The position numbers and the translations under genes were made by a program. Under the pieces are notes generated by a model. That model was not told where the DNA came from and did no database searches. It saw only the letters and a list, made by a program, of their open reading frames with translations. Shown here one piece after another: positions 15,783-24,197 of a DNA stretch of 43,518 nucleotides. Where the stretch lies: the NCBI GenBank assembly GCA_002840165.1, contig PGZN01000016.1, forward strand, positions 1 through 43,518. Direction: 5' to 3'. The stretch is from Firmicutes bacterium HGW-Firmicutes-8 (GTDB lineage: Bacteria > Bacillota > Thermincolia > Thermincolales > UBA2595). Every line of letters starts with the position of its first letter. The first letter of the stretch is position 1.

Positions 15783-16446
15783 GTTCCAAGTCCTCCCTTA
15801 CCAGTTTTCTCGGACCGCCATCCCTGCTGAATGACCAATCTTTAATAGCCATTATTTCACGCAGGGAGTCGACCTCACCCAATCGGGCTAAGCGGTCATG
15901 GATAAGTGCCCATGCACAATCGGTGTCCGGATCAACCTCACATTTGCCGTTTTGAGAACCGCCGCAGGGACCGTTAAATATACTCTTTGAACATCTGGCC
16001 ACAGGACAAATACCGCCTGTCTTATCTAAAACACATTGTCCGCAGGCCTGGCATCTTTCAGCCCAAACACCAACATTGAGGTTAACACCTAAAAACTTGG
16101 TGTTAACTCCCGGCCATACAATTTTGTCCGGAAAAGCCTCAGCGCAAGTCTGAATACCAATCCCACAGGCTAGGGAGAGGATTGCATCTACATCTTTGAC
16201 GATGTGCCGGATTCCCTCGAGGTATTCGAAATCGCACTGGCGCTCAATTGTCTTCTGGACAACCTCTAAGGGTCTTCCTTCTTTACTGCGGGCCATAGCC
16301 AATTCAGAACCTAAGATGCCGACTTCTTTTTCGCCCCCGGCCAAGCAAACGGTAACACATCCACCGCAGCCGAGGACCAGCACCTTTTGATGCTTGCTCA
16401 GAAATCCTAAAATTTCATCAATGGGTTTTCTCTCCGCAATAATCAT
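15766..16446 (-). CDS. metV: MetV, methylene-THF reductase partner subunit
   Basis: MetV is the zinc/iron-sulfur protein found with MetF in acetogens; it stabilises MetF and passes electrons to its flavin. Cys27, Cys30 and Cys34 (GCGGCVTVC) form an N-terminal site. A second cysteine-rich region at residues 132-177 (CQACGQC, CPVARC, GPCGGS, CEVDPDTDC) matches the MetF C-terminal-like domain. The length is 226 residues. ATG at 16446 overlaps the end of mvhD by four bases. The tight order mvhD-metV-metF supports a physical complex. Confidence 0.9.
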   Translation of the reverse strand: MIIAERKPIDEILGFLSKHQKVLVLGCGGCVTVCLAGGEKEVGILGSELAMARSKEGRPLEVVQKTIERQCDFEYLEGIRHIVKDVDAILSLACGIGIQTCAEAFPDKIVWPGVNTKFLGVNLNVGVWAERCQACGQCVLDKTGGICPVARCSKSIFNGPCGGSQNGKCEVDPDTDCAWALIHDRLARLGEVDSLREIMAIKDWSFSRDGGPRKLVREDLELESGK

Positions 16447-16865
16447 TTTATCACCTTCCCAGGATTTGGTCCTAACTCTCTCATTTTATCGTAAAAGTTC
16501 TGGACAATTTCTACGAACTTGTGCCCCATGTTTGCTGCCAGGTAGAAAATCCCTACCCGGTCTTCCTCAATACCGATTTCCTTCAGCAGGTTCTGAGTCT
16601 GTCTAACCCTCTGAGCAGCCCTGACATTCCCTTTCAGGAATTTGCAGTTCTCCTGCTGACATGCCATAATCATCGTGCCGTCGGATTTTTCCAATGCCTT
16701 CATAAAATAGATGACATCAATCTTGCCTGAACAGGGAAGTTTAATCAGTTCGACCCTTTCCGGATAACTAAGGCCAAGTGAGGCAGCGTGTTCCGCAGCC
16801 AGCCAGCCTGAGTTTTCACAGGCAAAAACTACAATTTTGGGTTGAAAATTTGCATCGGCGCTCAT
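16443..16865 (-). CDS. mvhD: MvhD-family iron-sulfur protein
   Basis: MvhD carries a 2Fe-2S cluster and links hydrogenase or other electron donors to HdrA. Four cysteines typical of the family are visible: Cys16 (FACENSGW), Cys45 (KLPCSGKID), Cys69 and Cys74 (MACQQENC). The 140-residue length is normal. It overlaps the large hdrA by four bases and metV by four, with GGAGGTG before ATG. In methanogens it joins HdrA to MvhAG hydrogenase; here there is no hydrogenase gene in the window, and the partner on the other side appears to be MetVF. Confidence 0.9.
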   Translation of the reverse strand: MSADANFQPKIVVFACENSGWLAAEHAASLGLSYPERVELIKLPCSGKIDVIYFMKALEKSDGTMIMACQQENCKFLKGNVRAAQRVRQTQNLLKEIGIEEDRVGIFYLAANMGHKFVEIVQNFYDKMRELGPNPGKVIK

Positions 16866-18550
16866 GGCAACACCTCCATTGCTTCCAGTTGGACCAGGAT
16901 TTGATCATCTGTATAGTCTGGAAGTTGAATGGCTTTTCCTGGACACTCGGATGCACAAATTCCACATCTCCTGCAGGCCAGCGGGTTCATCTGAGCCGCG
17001 GAAAAATACAGGTTTTTAAACTGTTCTCCGTGTTCAATCGTAATCGCCCCGTGAGGACAGCAGCGGTAACAGGTAAGACATACAACACACTTGGTGGCAT
17101 CGACATACGGCTGGGTTAACTCAGTAGATACCTGATCGGCATCAAGCTTCTGGAAGATTTCTTCTGCTACGGTTTTGGCGGATATTTCAACCTCATTAGC
17201 AAAGCAGGGTGACTGGCAGCTTCCAACTAGATAAATACCATCCCTGGAAGTCATTTCAGGTAGAATGTGGGCATTGTCGACACTAAAGAAGGAAGCCGGC
17301 CCTAACTCAAGGCGAAGAATCTTGGCAAGTTCATCCGTGCCTTCTGCCGGCACAAGTTCTTCCGGAATGACGATATAATCAGCAATAACCTTAAAAACAC
17401 CGGGCATTTTCCCTTTTAAGAAAGGATCTTCATAATTAACAATAATTTCACCATTATTAGCAACTATCTCAATATTATCCTCAAACTTAAAGAAGTTAAC
17501 CCCGGCGCCCCTGGCATCAGTATACATCTTCTCCCAGTTGTCGCCACCTACTTTGATATTGGTATAAAAAACATTTACAGTAGCGTTGAACTTCTTACGC
17601 AGCAGCAACGCATTTTTAACAGCAATGACAAAAGGCAGGTTAAAAGCCTCTGTGCCCTTACCGATAACGATAGATATCCTTTTATGAGTAAAATCTTTTC
17701 CATCGGCCAGAAGTCTTTCCAGCTTCATCTGGCCAATTACATTGTCTGCAATTCCCAGACCGTATTTGACGGGGCAGAAAATAGTCTGGACCCCGGTAGC
17801 TGCAACAATAGCGCCTACTTCAACGGACGTTTCAACGCCGTCTTTGACGAACCAGGCGGTAAATCCGCCGATATTTCCGTCCAAATCACCAAGCTTGGTG
17901 TTTGTCCGTACATCAATAGTTGGATTTGAAGTTACTGCTTTAACCTTCTCTTCCAGTAAATCAGCAGGGTTGTGGTCAACTCCGATAATGGAATTTACCC
18001 TGGCCAGCCGACCGCCCAGTTTATCCTCTTTTTCTATCAGGATAACCTTGAACCCTCTGGCAGCAGTCTCCAGCGCTGTTTCAAGCCCGGCCAGACCACC
18101 ACCGATTACCAGTACAGTTCGGTTTACAGGAATTTCTCCAAATGAAACCTCTTCGAGATTGTTTGCCCTGGCAATTCCCATCTTCGTCAGCTCCAAAGCC
18201 TTGGCTGCTGACTTCGCGCTTTTCTCATGCACAGCACAACATTCCTCGCGGAGGTTAACCATTGACAGCAGGTGCGAGTTGAGTCCGGCCTTATTCAAAA
18301 CCTCTTTGAAAAAACCTTCTTCCTTGGCGCTGGCGCAACCGACAACAACTATCCGATTAAGTTGGTTTTTAGTAATTTCTTTACAGATGAGTTCTCCTTC
18401 AAGGTGAGCGCAGAGATTCTGGCTCTCCCGGACATACTCTACCTTAGGAAGTTTCTTGACCTCGGAGGCTATCGGTTCGAAATCCACTTTCTCTGTAATC
18501 TTCCCGTTACAATTACAGAAAAAGACGCCTATTCTAGTGTTATTTTCCAT
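16862..18550 (-). CDS. hdrA: HdrA-like FAD protein with C-terminal ferredoxin domain
   Basis: A 562-residue flavoprotein of the heterodisulfide reductase A family. The N-terminal part has Cys12 and Cys14 (FFCNCNGKI) and further cysteines in GCASAKEE and EECCAVHE, matching the HdrA N-terminal iron-sulfur domain. The FAD motif GGGLAG lies at 150-155. The C-terminal segment, from about residue 480, has two 4Fe-4S motifs, CVVCLTCYRCCP and CRRCGICASECP. Family members perform flavin-based electron bifurcation or confurcation. It follows acsE after a 127-base gap with a strong hairpin and leads the mvhD-metV-metF-hdrA set. Unlike most HdrA loci, no HdrB or HdrC gene is adjacent. Confidence 0.9.
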   Translation of the reverse strand: MENNTRIGVFFCNCNGKITEKVDFEPIASEVKKLPKVEYVRESQNLCAHLEGELICKEITKNQLNRIVVVGCASAKEEGFFKEVLNKAGLNSHLLSMVNLREECCAVHEKSAKSAAKALELTKMGIARANNLEEVSFGEIPVNRTVLVIGGGLAGLETALETAARGFKVILIEKEDKLGGRLARVNSIIGVDHNPADLLEEKVKAVTSNPTIDVRTNTKLGDLDGNIGGFTAWFVKDGVETSVEVGAIVAATGVQTIFCPVKYGLGIADNVIGQMKLERLLADGKDFTHKRISIVIGKGTEAFNLPFVIAVKNALLLRKKFNATVNVFYTNIKVGGDNWEKMYTDARGAGVNFFKFEDNIEIVANNGEIIVNYEDPFLKGKMPGVFKVIADYIVIPEELVPAEGTDELAKILRLELGPASFFSVDNAHILPEMTSRDGIYLVGSCQSPCFANEVEISAKTVAEEIFQKLDADQVSTELTQPYVDATKCVVCLTCYRCCPHGAITIEHGEQFKNLYFSAAQMNPLACRRCGICASECPGKAIQLPDYTDDQILVQLEAMEVLP

Positions 18551-18582
18551 CTGGTCTCCTCCTACAGAGAGAAGTTAATTGG

Positions 18583-18608
18583 GGAGAGCCTTCTTAGGAA
18601 GGCTCTCC
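18583..18608. promoter_or_regulatory. Hairpin between acsE and hdrA
   Basis: A perfect 11-bp stem GGAGAGCCTTC / GAAGGCTCTCC with a TTAG loop, without a following T-run on the minus strand. It lies downstream of hdrA's start in coordinate terms, that is, between acsE and hdrA in the transcript order hdrA after acsE. It may be an mRNA processing or stabilising element that separates the two halves of the operon. Confidence 0.65.
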
Positions 18609-18677
18609 TCCATGATACACAATTACTCTACTGTCTTAAAACTAACTTACCAAAGAACCGCCTTTAGTCAAAAATAA

Positions 18678-19475
18678 CTATCTTTGTCTAAAGATCTTGA
18701 TATAAGAGTCACAGTAAATGGTTTGGTTCATAATGATGCTGGCGGTAGCCGCAGTATCAACGAGGTCGGCATCTTCAGCATCCATGATAGCTGAGTCTAA
18801 GCCAACACACATAGCCATAGCCAGATAGGTCCTGTTGATCAGCGGACGGTTAGGCGCCTTCTGGGAAATGTTACTCAAACCAATAGTGGTTTTCGGTGAA
18901 GGATTAGATAAAAGTTTAATCTGGCGGAGAGCTTCCAGGCTCTCGGGTCCATGCTCCTGAGCAACATTAACCGGGAGTACAAGCGGGTCAATATAAAGGT
19001 CTACAGGAGATATACCGTATCCATCGGCATTAGCGAGTAGTTCCATAGCAAGAGCGCAGCGATCGTCAGCACTCTTGGGAACACCCTTTTCGTTCATTGC
19101 CAAGGCCACTATAGAGGCCTCATATTTGGCAGCCATCGGGAATAATACATCCATTTTGGCCTGTTCTGCCGTAGCAGAGTTAATCAGGGCTTTGCCCTTA
19201 TGGACCTTTAAGCCTGCTTCCATGGCTGCCCAGTTAGTGGTGTCAATAGCACAGGGCAGGTCAACCGCTTCCTGAGCGCACTTAACTAACCAAGCCATAA
19301 TCTCAACTTGTTCTTCCTTGCTGGCAACGGGTCCGGTATTAATATCAAGCCAGTATGCGCCGCATTCGGCTTGCTTGACGGCCCAGTTCCGAACGTTTTT
19401 AGGGTCTTTGTTCACGATAGCCTCACGGATATCGAGGAACATACCGTTAATTCTTTCACCAATAATTTCAAACAT
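18678..19475 (-). CDS. acsE: Methyl-THF:corrinoid/Fe-S protein methyltransferase (AcsE)
   Basis: AcsE moves the methyl group from methyl-tetrahydrofolate to the cobalt of the corrinoid iron-sulfur protein. It is a TIM barrel of the pterin-binding family. The opening FEIIGERINGMFLD, the strand YWLDINTGP, AIDTTNWAAMEAGL and the C-terminal TIGLSNISQKAPNR are characteristic. The length of 265 residues agrees with the Moorella enzyme (262). AAGGAGGTC precedes ATG at 19475. It follows acsD by about 50 bases in the carbon-fixation operon. Confidence 0.95.
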   Translation of the reverse strand: MFEIIGERINGMFLDIREAIVNKDPKNVRNWAVKQAECGAYWLDINTGPVASKEEQVEIMAWLVKCAQEAVDLPCAIDTTNWAAMEAGLKVHKGKALINSATAEQAKMDVLFPMAAKYEASIVALAMNEKGVPKSADDRCALAMELLANADGYGISPVDLYIDPLVLPVNVAQEHGPESLEALRQIKLLSNPSPKTTIGLSNISQKAPNRPLINRTYLAMAMCVGLDSAIMDAEDADLVDTAATASIIMNQTIYCDSYIKIFRQR

Positions 19476-19523
19476 TAAATGAACTGACCTCCTTTTATAC
19501 TTTATTAAATTTTCTCGTAGGAA

Positions 19524-20462
19524 TTAATAAGCGTTGGACTTATAAGCCTCATCGATAAAGGCATTAAATCTCTTAAGGGATTCGGGGTGCCTCATGATAA
19601 AGACAGTACCGCCGGCATTGGCAAAAGTGATAGCGGTTGTTACCTCCCACAAGATAGCGCGGTCATGCAGGGGACCCCATTCTACAACATCCGGGGCTAT
19701 AGATTCTTTGGCCTTCCAAGTATTTTCGCCAACAAAACATACAACAGGAGTAGCCAGAGTCTTGTCACCGGTGAGAGCGCCAACGCGGGCACGCTCCATA
19801 ATAGAATATGCGTACTCGATACCATATCCGAGACCAGCTACCGAAGGGTCGAAACCAACCCGGTCTAAAGGTAGGCCCATTTCGTTAATCAGGATGTTTA
19901 GCTGCTTACAAAGGTTGATATCAAGCGGTGATGATGCGATGATATTGTGTCCATAACCATTGCATGCAGCGGTAATAGACTTGTAATTGTTAGCGGTTAC
20001 ACAGCCGATAAGGACCTTTTTGCCAGCCAGAGCTTCAGCAACTACCGGCAGGATTTCCCCATCTTTTTCCTCAACACCGCAGCCTAGTACAATCAACGGA
20101 ACATTGATTGCATCAGCTACAGCTTTAGCTGTCTTGGCAACTTCGTCAGCAGAAGCGTTTTTCCAATCCGGATGGGCGCTCATCAAACGGAGTGTTACCG
20201 CGTCAGCCCCATATTCAACAACTTTTTTAGCCCATGCTACGGGGTCATTCATGACACCGGCATAAGCCTCTTTTAACATATCAGGCCAATCTTCGGGTTC
20301 CATGTCGAACACTTCAAGTGAGGTCACCGGACGGTTCGGCATTGCACCTTCGAAATGCAGGAAGGAAAGAGTGGATTCCCCTCCAAGTTTTAAATCATTA
20401 GGACCAATAACCATTTCAGCCACTTTACTGGTCCATCTTTCTTTAGCTATAGTAACAGCCAT
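19524..20462 (-). CDS. acsD: Corrinoid/Fe-S protein small subunit (AcsD)
   Basis: AcsD is the beta/small subunit of the corrinoid iron-sulfur protein; with AcsC it holds the cobamide that carries the methyl group to acetyl-CoA synthase. The 312-residue sequence is a TIM-barrel-like protein with LGGESTLSFLHFEG near residue 26, DAVTLRLMSAHPDW near 95 and GFDPSVAGLGYGIEY near 200, recognisable family stretches. AAAGGAG precedes ATG at 20462. It sits between acsC and acsE, the order used in Moorella-type clusters. Confidence 0.95.
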   Translation of the reverse strand: MAVTIAKERWTSKVAEMVIGPNDLKLGGESTLSFLHFEGAMPNRPVTSLEVFDMEPEDWPDMLKEAYAGVMNDPVAWAKKVVEYGADAVTLRLMSAHPDWKNASADEVAKTAKAVADAINVPLIVLGCGVEEKDGEILPVVAEALAGKKVLIGCVTANNYKSITAACNGYGHNIIASSPLDINLCKQLNILINEMGLPLDRVGFDPSVAGLGYGIEYAYSIMERARVGALTGDKTLATPVVCFVGENTWKAKESIAPDVVEWGPLHDRAILWEVTTAITFANAGGTVFIMRHPESLKRFNAFIDEAYKSNAY

Positions 20463-20513
20463 TTATTTCTCCCGCTCCTTTCGCAATTTCTCAAAATTTT
20501 CCCCAAAATTAAA

Positions 20514-21854
20514 CTATTGGTTTAACCATCTTTGCTTGAAGAAAGAAGGAATCCCTGCAGACTCACGAGGTCCTACGATTACTTCACAGCCGGTAAGCTC
20601 GGCGGTTTTACCACTAAGAACAGCTACCCCACCGGGGATAATAATCTTGTTATGATTAACTTTTTCCATTACGCCCAGTTTCTTCACGGTATCAGCAATT
20701 GATTCCGGTGTAAATTTACCGGCAGCCCAGGCAGTAAGTACGGAAATACCATCTGTATCAACAGTTACAACATAAGACGGAACACGGGAAGCTTCGGTGT
20801 CACCGGCAACGCAGAAGTAACTGAGTGAGAAGTTGGTGGTAATCAGAACCGGAGCGTCCGGACCCGGATTGAGGAGTTCGTAAATCTTGGACTCAACAGC
20901 AATCGGTTTCTGCGGGTCAGTGTAAACATTAAGCCTTAAGGTAATAACCGATAAAATGTATTCGGGCTCAGCAGTGGTCATAACGACAATACCGGCATAT
21001 TTAGCCACAAATGTACTGGCATTTAAAGACTCGACTATAGGATCAGCATTATTGGCAAACGCGATAGTCGGGTATCCGAAGGGCCGGAACAACTTAAGGG
21101 CCTGCCTCCTGATTTGAGTCTGGTCGGCAATAACCTTAGCCAGTTCACGGGCGCCTGAATCAAGAATCAGATTCTTGTATCCCAGGGCTGTCACTTTCGC
21201 AACGAGGTCAGCTAAACTGTCCAGATTGTCACCTTTTACTACGAGAGGAGCTTCGAATTTCTTGGCTAAGGCAACCATGGCCTCATAGTTACTGGCATCG
21301 GCAGCATAAACTACCGGTTTGTTGGCGCCAGCTACGTCAAGGGCTTTTTCCATGGCGCCGGCATTACTGGAGATAAGTAATAAGGGATATGCAGTATTTT
21401 CCTGAACTAATTTGGCGGTATCGGCAAACTTAGCAGCATCCCCTGAATCGTTGACTACAGCAACCAAATTAACCTCATGAGTCTGACCTACACGGTCAAA
21501 GACCAGTTTGTTAATTTTGGCTACTTTAGCTTTTACTTCATCGGCACTCATCTTGTCGCTAACTTGGATAGCGATACCCGTCGGGTGCTCAAACCTCTTA
21601 TCATGACGGAACAGTACTGTTTCATTACCGAGTTCAAATGCCTTTTCACCTACACCTATTTTAACCAATGCTACCGGCGGGGCGGAAGCGGAATCCAGCG
21701 CCTCACGGGCAGCCGCACTTACGTAAGGACAAGCGTCAAGGCCCGCCTTACCTGCAGCCAATTGCATGGCAAATGCCAGACATGTTGGCTGACCACATTC
21801 TTTACAGTTCGTTTTGGGTAGTTGTTTGAAAATCTCTAATCCTGTTAAACCCAT
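20514..21854 (-). CDS. acsC: Corrinoid/Fe-S protein large subunit (AcsC)
   Basis: AcsC binds a 4Fe-4S cluster and the cobamide cofactor. Cys17, Cys20, Cys25 and Cys42 in TNCKECGQPTC and DACPY form the N-terminal cluster site that reactivates the cobalt. A TIM barrel follows, then a C-terminal Rossmann-like B12 domain with PDAPVLITTNFSLSYF and KIIIPGGVAVLSGK. The length is 446 residues, as in Moorella. A good ribosome site (AAAGGAG) precedes ATG at 21854. The cofactor need links it to the cbi cluster at the left of the window. Confidence 0.95.
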   Translation of the reverse strand: MGLTGLEIFKQLPKTNCKECGQPTCLAFAMQLAAGKAGLDACPYVSAAAREALDSASAPPVALVKIGVGEKAFELGNETVLFRHDKRFEHPTGIAIQVSDKMSADEVKAKVAKINKLVFDRVGQTHEVNLVAVVNDSGDAAKFADTAKLVQENTAYPLLLISSNAGAMEKALDVAGANKPVVYAADASNYEAMVALAKKFEAPLVVKGDNLDSLADLVAKVTALGYKNLILDSGARELAKVIADQTQIRRQALKLFRPFGYPTIAFANNADPIVESLNASTFVAKYAGIVVMTTAEPEYILSVITLRLNVYTDPQKPIAVESKIYELLNPGPDAPVLITTNFSLSYFCVAGDTEASRVPSYVVTVDTDGISVLTAWAAGKFTPESIADTVKKLGVMEKVNHNKIIIPGGVAVLSGKTAELTGCEVIVGPRESAGIPSFFKQRWLNQ

Positions 21855-21906
21855 TCTCCAATCTCCTTTCCCTTTTTTGTGTTGGATTTTTTAAATATAA
21901 ATTTGA

Positions 21907-21938
21907 TTGATGCAGCCGCCAGCCGACGGCTGCATCAA
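21907..21938. promoter_or_regulatory. Hairpin between acsB and acsC
   Basis: A perfect 12-bp stem TTGATGCAGCCG / CGGCTGCATCAA with an eight-base loop lies in the 114-base gap between acsB and acsC. There is no T-run on the minus strand. It may protect or separate parts of the polycistronic transcript. Confidence 0.65.
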
Positions 21939-21968
21939 CCAAATAAACTAAACAGAAACCAGACTAGA

Positions 21969-24167
21969 TTACATCAGCGGATCCATAGTGAGAGCCGGAT
22001 GTTTCTTTTCTTCCAGGAACGGAAGGATTTCATCACCGGTCGTACCAACGGTTTCATCAGCAATCTTATCTACGAAATCCTTACCAAGGCCATCTTCTTC
22101 GGCTCTTTCTTCAAGGATAGTGCGGAGGGTTTCTTTAAGGGCTTTCGGCATCCATACCAGACGGCCTAAACCACCGTCAGCCTTGATGAACTTGCGGGAA
22201 CCGAAGTAGGCTTTACCGATACCCATGAAACCAGGCATCTGGGCTCCACCGCCGCAGCTGCCGGCCAGAGTGGAGAAGTTCATCCCACAGGGAGTCAGAC
22301 CGGAGTGTTCCCGGTTAACAACCATGACCCCGTTAGCTTCCGGAACCATTGTCATGATAACTTCAAAGCAGCCGCAGGAGGTCATCGGCATATCCATCAG
22401 GGTATAGAAGTTAACTGATTCAACGTTACGCTGGGAGTTCTGGTAAACAAACTCGTTGAAGGCCTTCCACTGGCCTTTAACTTCGTCGATGCACTCACCC
22501 TTATTAATAGGCTGATTTGCACCATGTGGATTAATCTCAAAGGCGGCTTTGGCATCCAACCAGGATACGGCGCCGCACAGACCTACCCGCTCAGGAGCAA
22601 CCACACATACGTGGGTCGGGGCGAAAGACTGGCACAGAGTACAGGAGTAAAACTCTTCTACACCTTCGTCAGTAAGTTCGCGGAGACGGGCATCACGGGC
22701 AGTATACTTCTCACGGGCATATTCGCGGCGTTTGACAACTTCTGCCTCATCAGTAATAAGTTCAATCTCAACCCGGTCAACGATTGCCGGGAACTCAGAC
22801 TTTAACTTGGCATAAAGCAGGCGGCCCAGGTGTTCCATCTTAAATCCTTTGCCTACTGCGTCTTTGGTGAACCGCAGCCAGCAGAGGTCACGCTGGGCAA
22901 CGTGCCACAGACCTTCACCATAGTTGGTGAAGTAGTGAATCCGGCGCTCGAGAACCGGCTCGAAGTCAGACTGCATCTTACGACCATAAACCTTGATGTG
23001 AGTGCCTAGCGGCAGTCTGCCGCCTTCTTCCCCAAGACTGTCAAGGTCAGGTCCGGTTACGGTAATTTTACCGTCTTCGATATCATCGCCAACCATTTCA
23101 ACTAATTCGAAACCAGGGGTCCGACCGCCACCAAACTCGCAGTACATATCACCCTTCCGTACGGTCTCGCCTTCAAAGGCAGGCCCGTGGTTGATGGGGA
23201 TATCAATTTCGATATTGGTAAGCTTGACGCCCCGGACTTCCAAGGCAATTTGAACAATCTTGTCATAATCAGGCTCGGATACATACCAGTCTTTGATCTG
23301 CTCGTCTTCAGCCAATACTTGGTCAGTGATAACCGGGAAACCGGTCCAGACAGCGCCGGCTGCAGCAGCATCCTTAACAAAGTCTTGCTCGCCCAGTAAC
23401 AGGATAAAGGCCAGAACGCGGCGGCGCTGATAATCTCTCTGAGCATCACGGAGACCGGCTTTAATCCCACCGAACATCATCCCGGCCCGGAGAGCATAGT
23501 TAGCGGCGTGTACAACCTGAGTAAAGTTACCCAGCGGGAAGGCGATATAATCAACACCTATTTTAACGTTTTCTTCGAGCAGCTGCTCAATAATCTCATC
23601 ACAGAGGAAGAGCATTAAGCCTTTACTCATCATGTCATCAACGATCTTCTTGGCTGCTTTGCTGTCTTTGGCGCGGCCAACGATAACAGCCTCACCGGGG
23701 ATAGTCCAGTCAACCATCTTGATACCGTAAGAACGAACAATCGGGTCACCCAGGAAACCGGTCCAGGGAGCTACATGAAGAGGTTTGGCCGGGTCATAAT
23801 CGATGTAACGGAGCACCTCGATGATGTCAGCTGCATACCATGTAGACTCACCGTTTAATACGTATTGCGCTAAAGTCAGGTCCTCAGTGATTTGGTTCCG
23901 CATCTTGTTCAGAATGGGTACCATTTCACCAAGTGTGGTAACCTTTTCACCGCTCATACAAAGGATGATGGGAACAAAGTAAGCGGTATCGGGATAAGCG
24001 ACTTTTTTAGCCTTACCATGTTTTGCGATAGCCCGGTTTAACAGGATTTCAGCGTAACTTACTGCAGTGATAGCACCTTTATATGCTCTTCTGAATAATT
24101 TTATCGGTTCTTTACCGGGCTCTATTGCGCCTTCATATATTTGGTCAAAATTGAGTTCTTCTGACAT
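21969..24167 (-). CDS. acsB: Acetyl-CoA synthase (AcsB)
   Basis: This subunit joins CO, the methyl group from the corrinoid protein and CoA at its A-cluster. The A-cluster ligands are visible: CTLCQSFAPTHVC with a further cysteine in GLCGAVSW, around residues 507-530, and the CGC motif in MTSCGCFEVI near residue 598 that binds the distal nickel. The length of 732 residues agrees with the Moorella alpha subunit (729), including the N-terminal domain that contacts CODH, so this is the full bacterial form. AAAGGAGG precedes ATG at 24167. It follows acsA by about 30 bases. Confidence 0.97.
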   Translation of the reverse strand: MSEELNFDQIYEGAIEPGKEPIKLFRRAYKGAITAVSYAEILLNRAIAKHGKAKKVAYPDTAYFVPIILCMSGEKVTTLGEMVPILNKMRNQITEDLTLAQYVLNGESTWYAADIIEVLRYIDYDPAKPLHVAPWTGFLGDPIVRSYGIKMVDWTIPGEAVIVGRAKDSKAAKKIVDDMMSKGLMLFLCDEIIEQLLEENVKIGVDYIAFPLGNFTQVVHAANYALRAGMMFGGIKAGLRDAQRDYQRRRVLAFILLLGEQDFVKDAAAAGAVWTGFPVITDQVLAEDEQIKDWYVSEPDYDKIVQIALEVRGVKLTNIEIDIPINHGPAFEGETVRKGDMYCEFGGGRTPGFELVEMVGDDIEDGKITVTGPDLDSLGEEGGRLPLGTHIKVYGRKMQSDFEPVLERRIHYFTNYGEGLWHVAQRDLCWLRFTKDAVGKGFKMEHLGRLLYAKLKSEFPAIVDRVEIELITDEAEVVKRREYAREKYTARDARLRELTDEGVEEFYSCTLCQSFAPTHVCVVAPERVGLCGAVSWLDAKAAFEINPHGANQPINKGECIDEVKGQWKAFNEFVYQNSQRNVESVNFYTLMDMPMTSCGCFEVIMTMVPEANGVMVVNREHSGLTPCGMNFSTLAGSCGGGAQMPGFMGIGKAYFGSRKFIKADGGLGRLVWMPKALKETLRTILEERAEEDGLGKDFVDKIADETVGTTGDEILPFLEEKKHPALTMDPLM

Positions 24168-24197
24168 TCTTTTTCCTCCTTTCGAAATTCGGGATAA

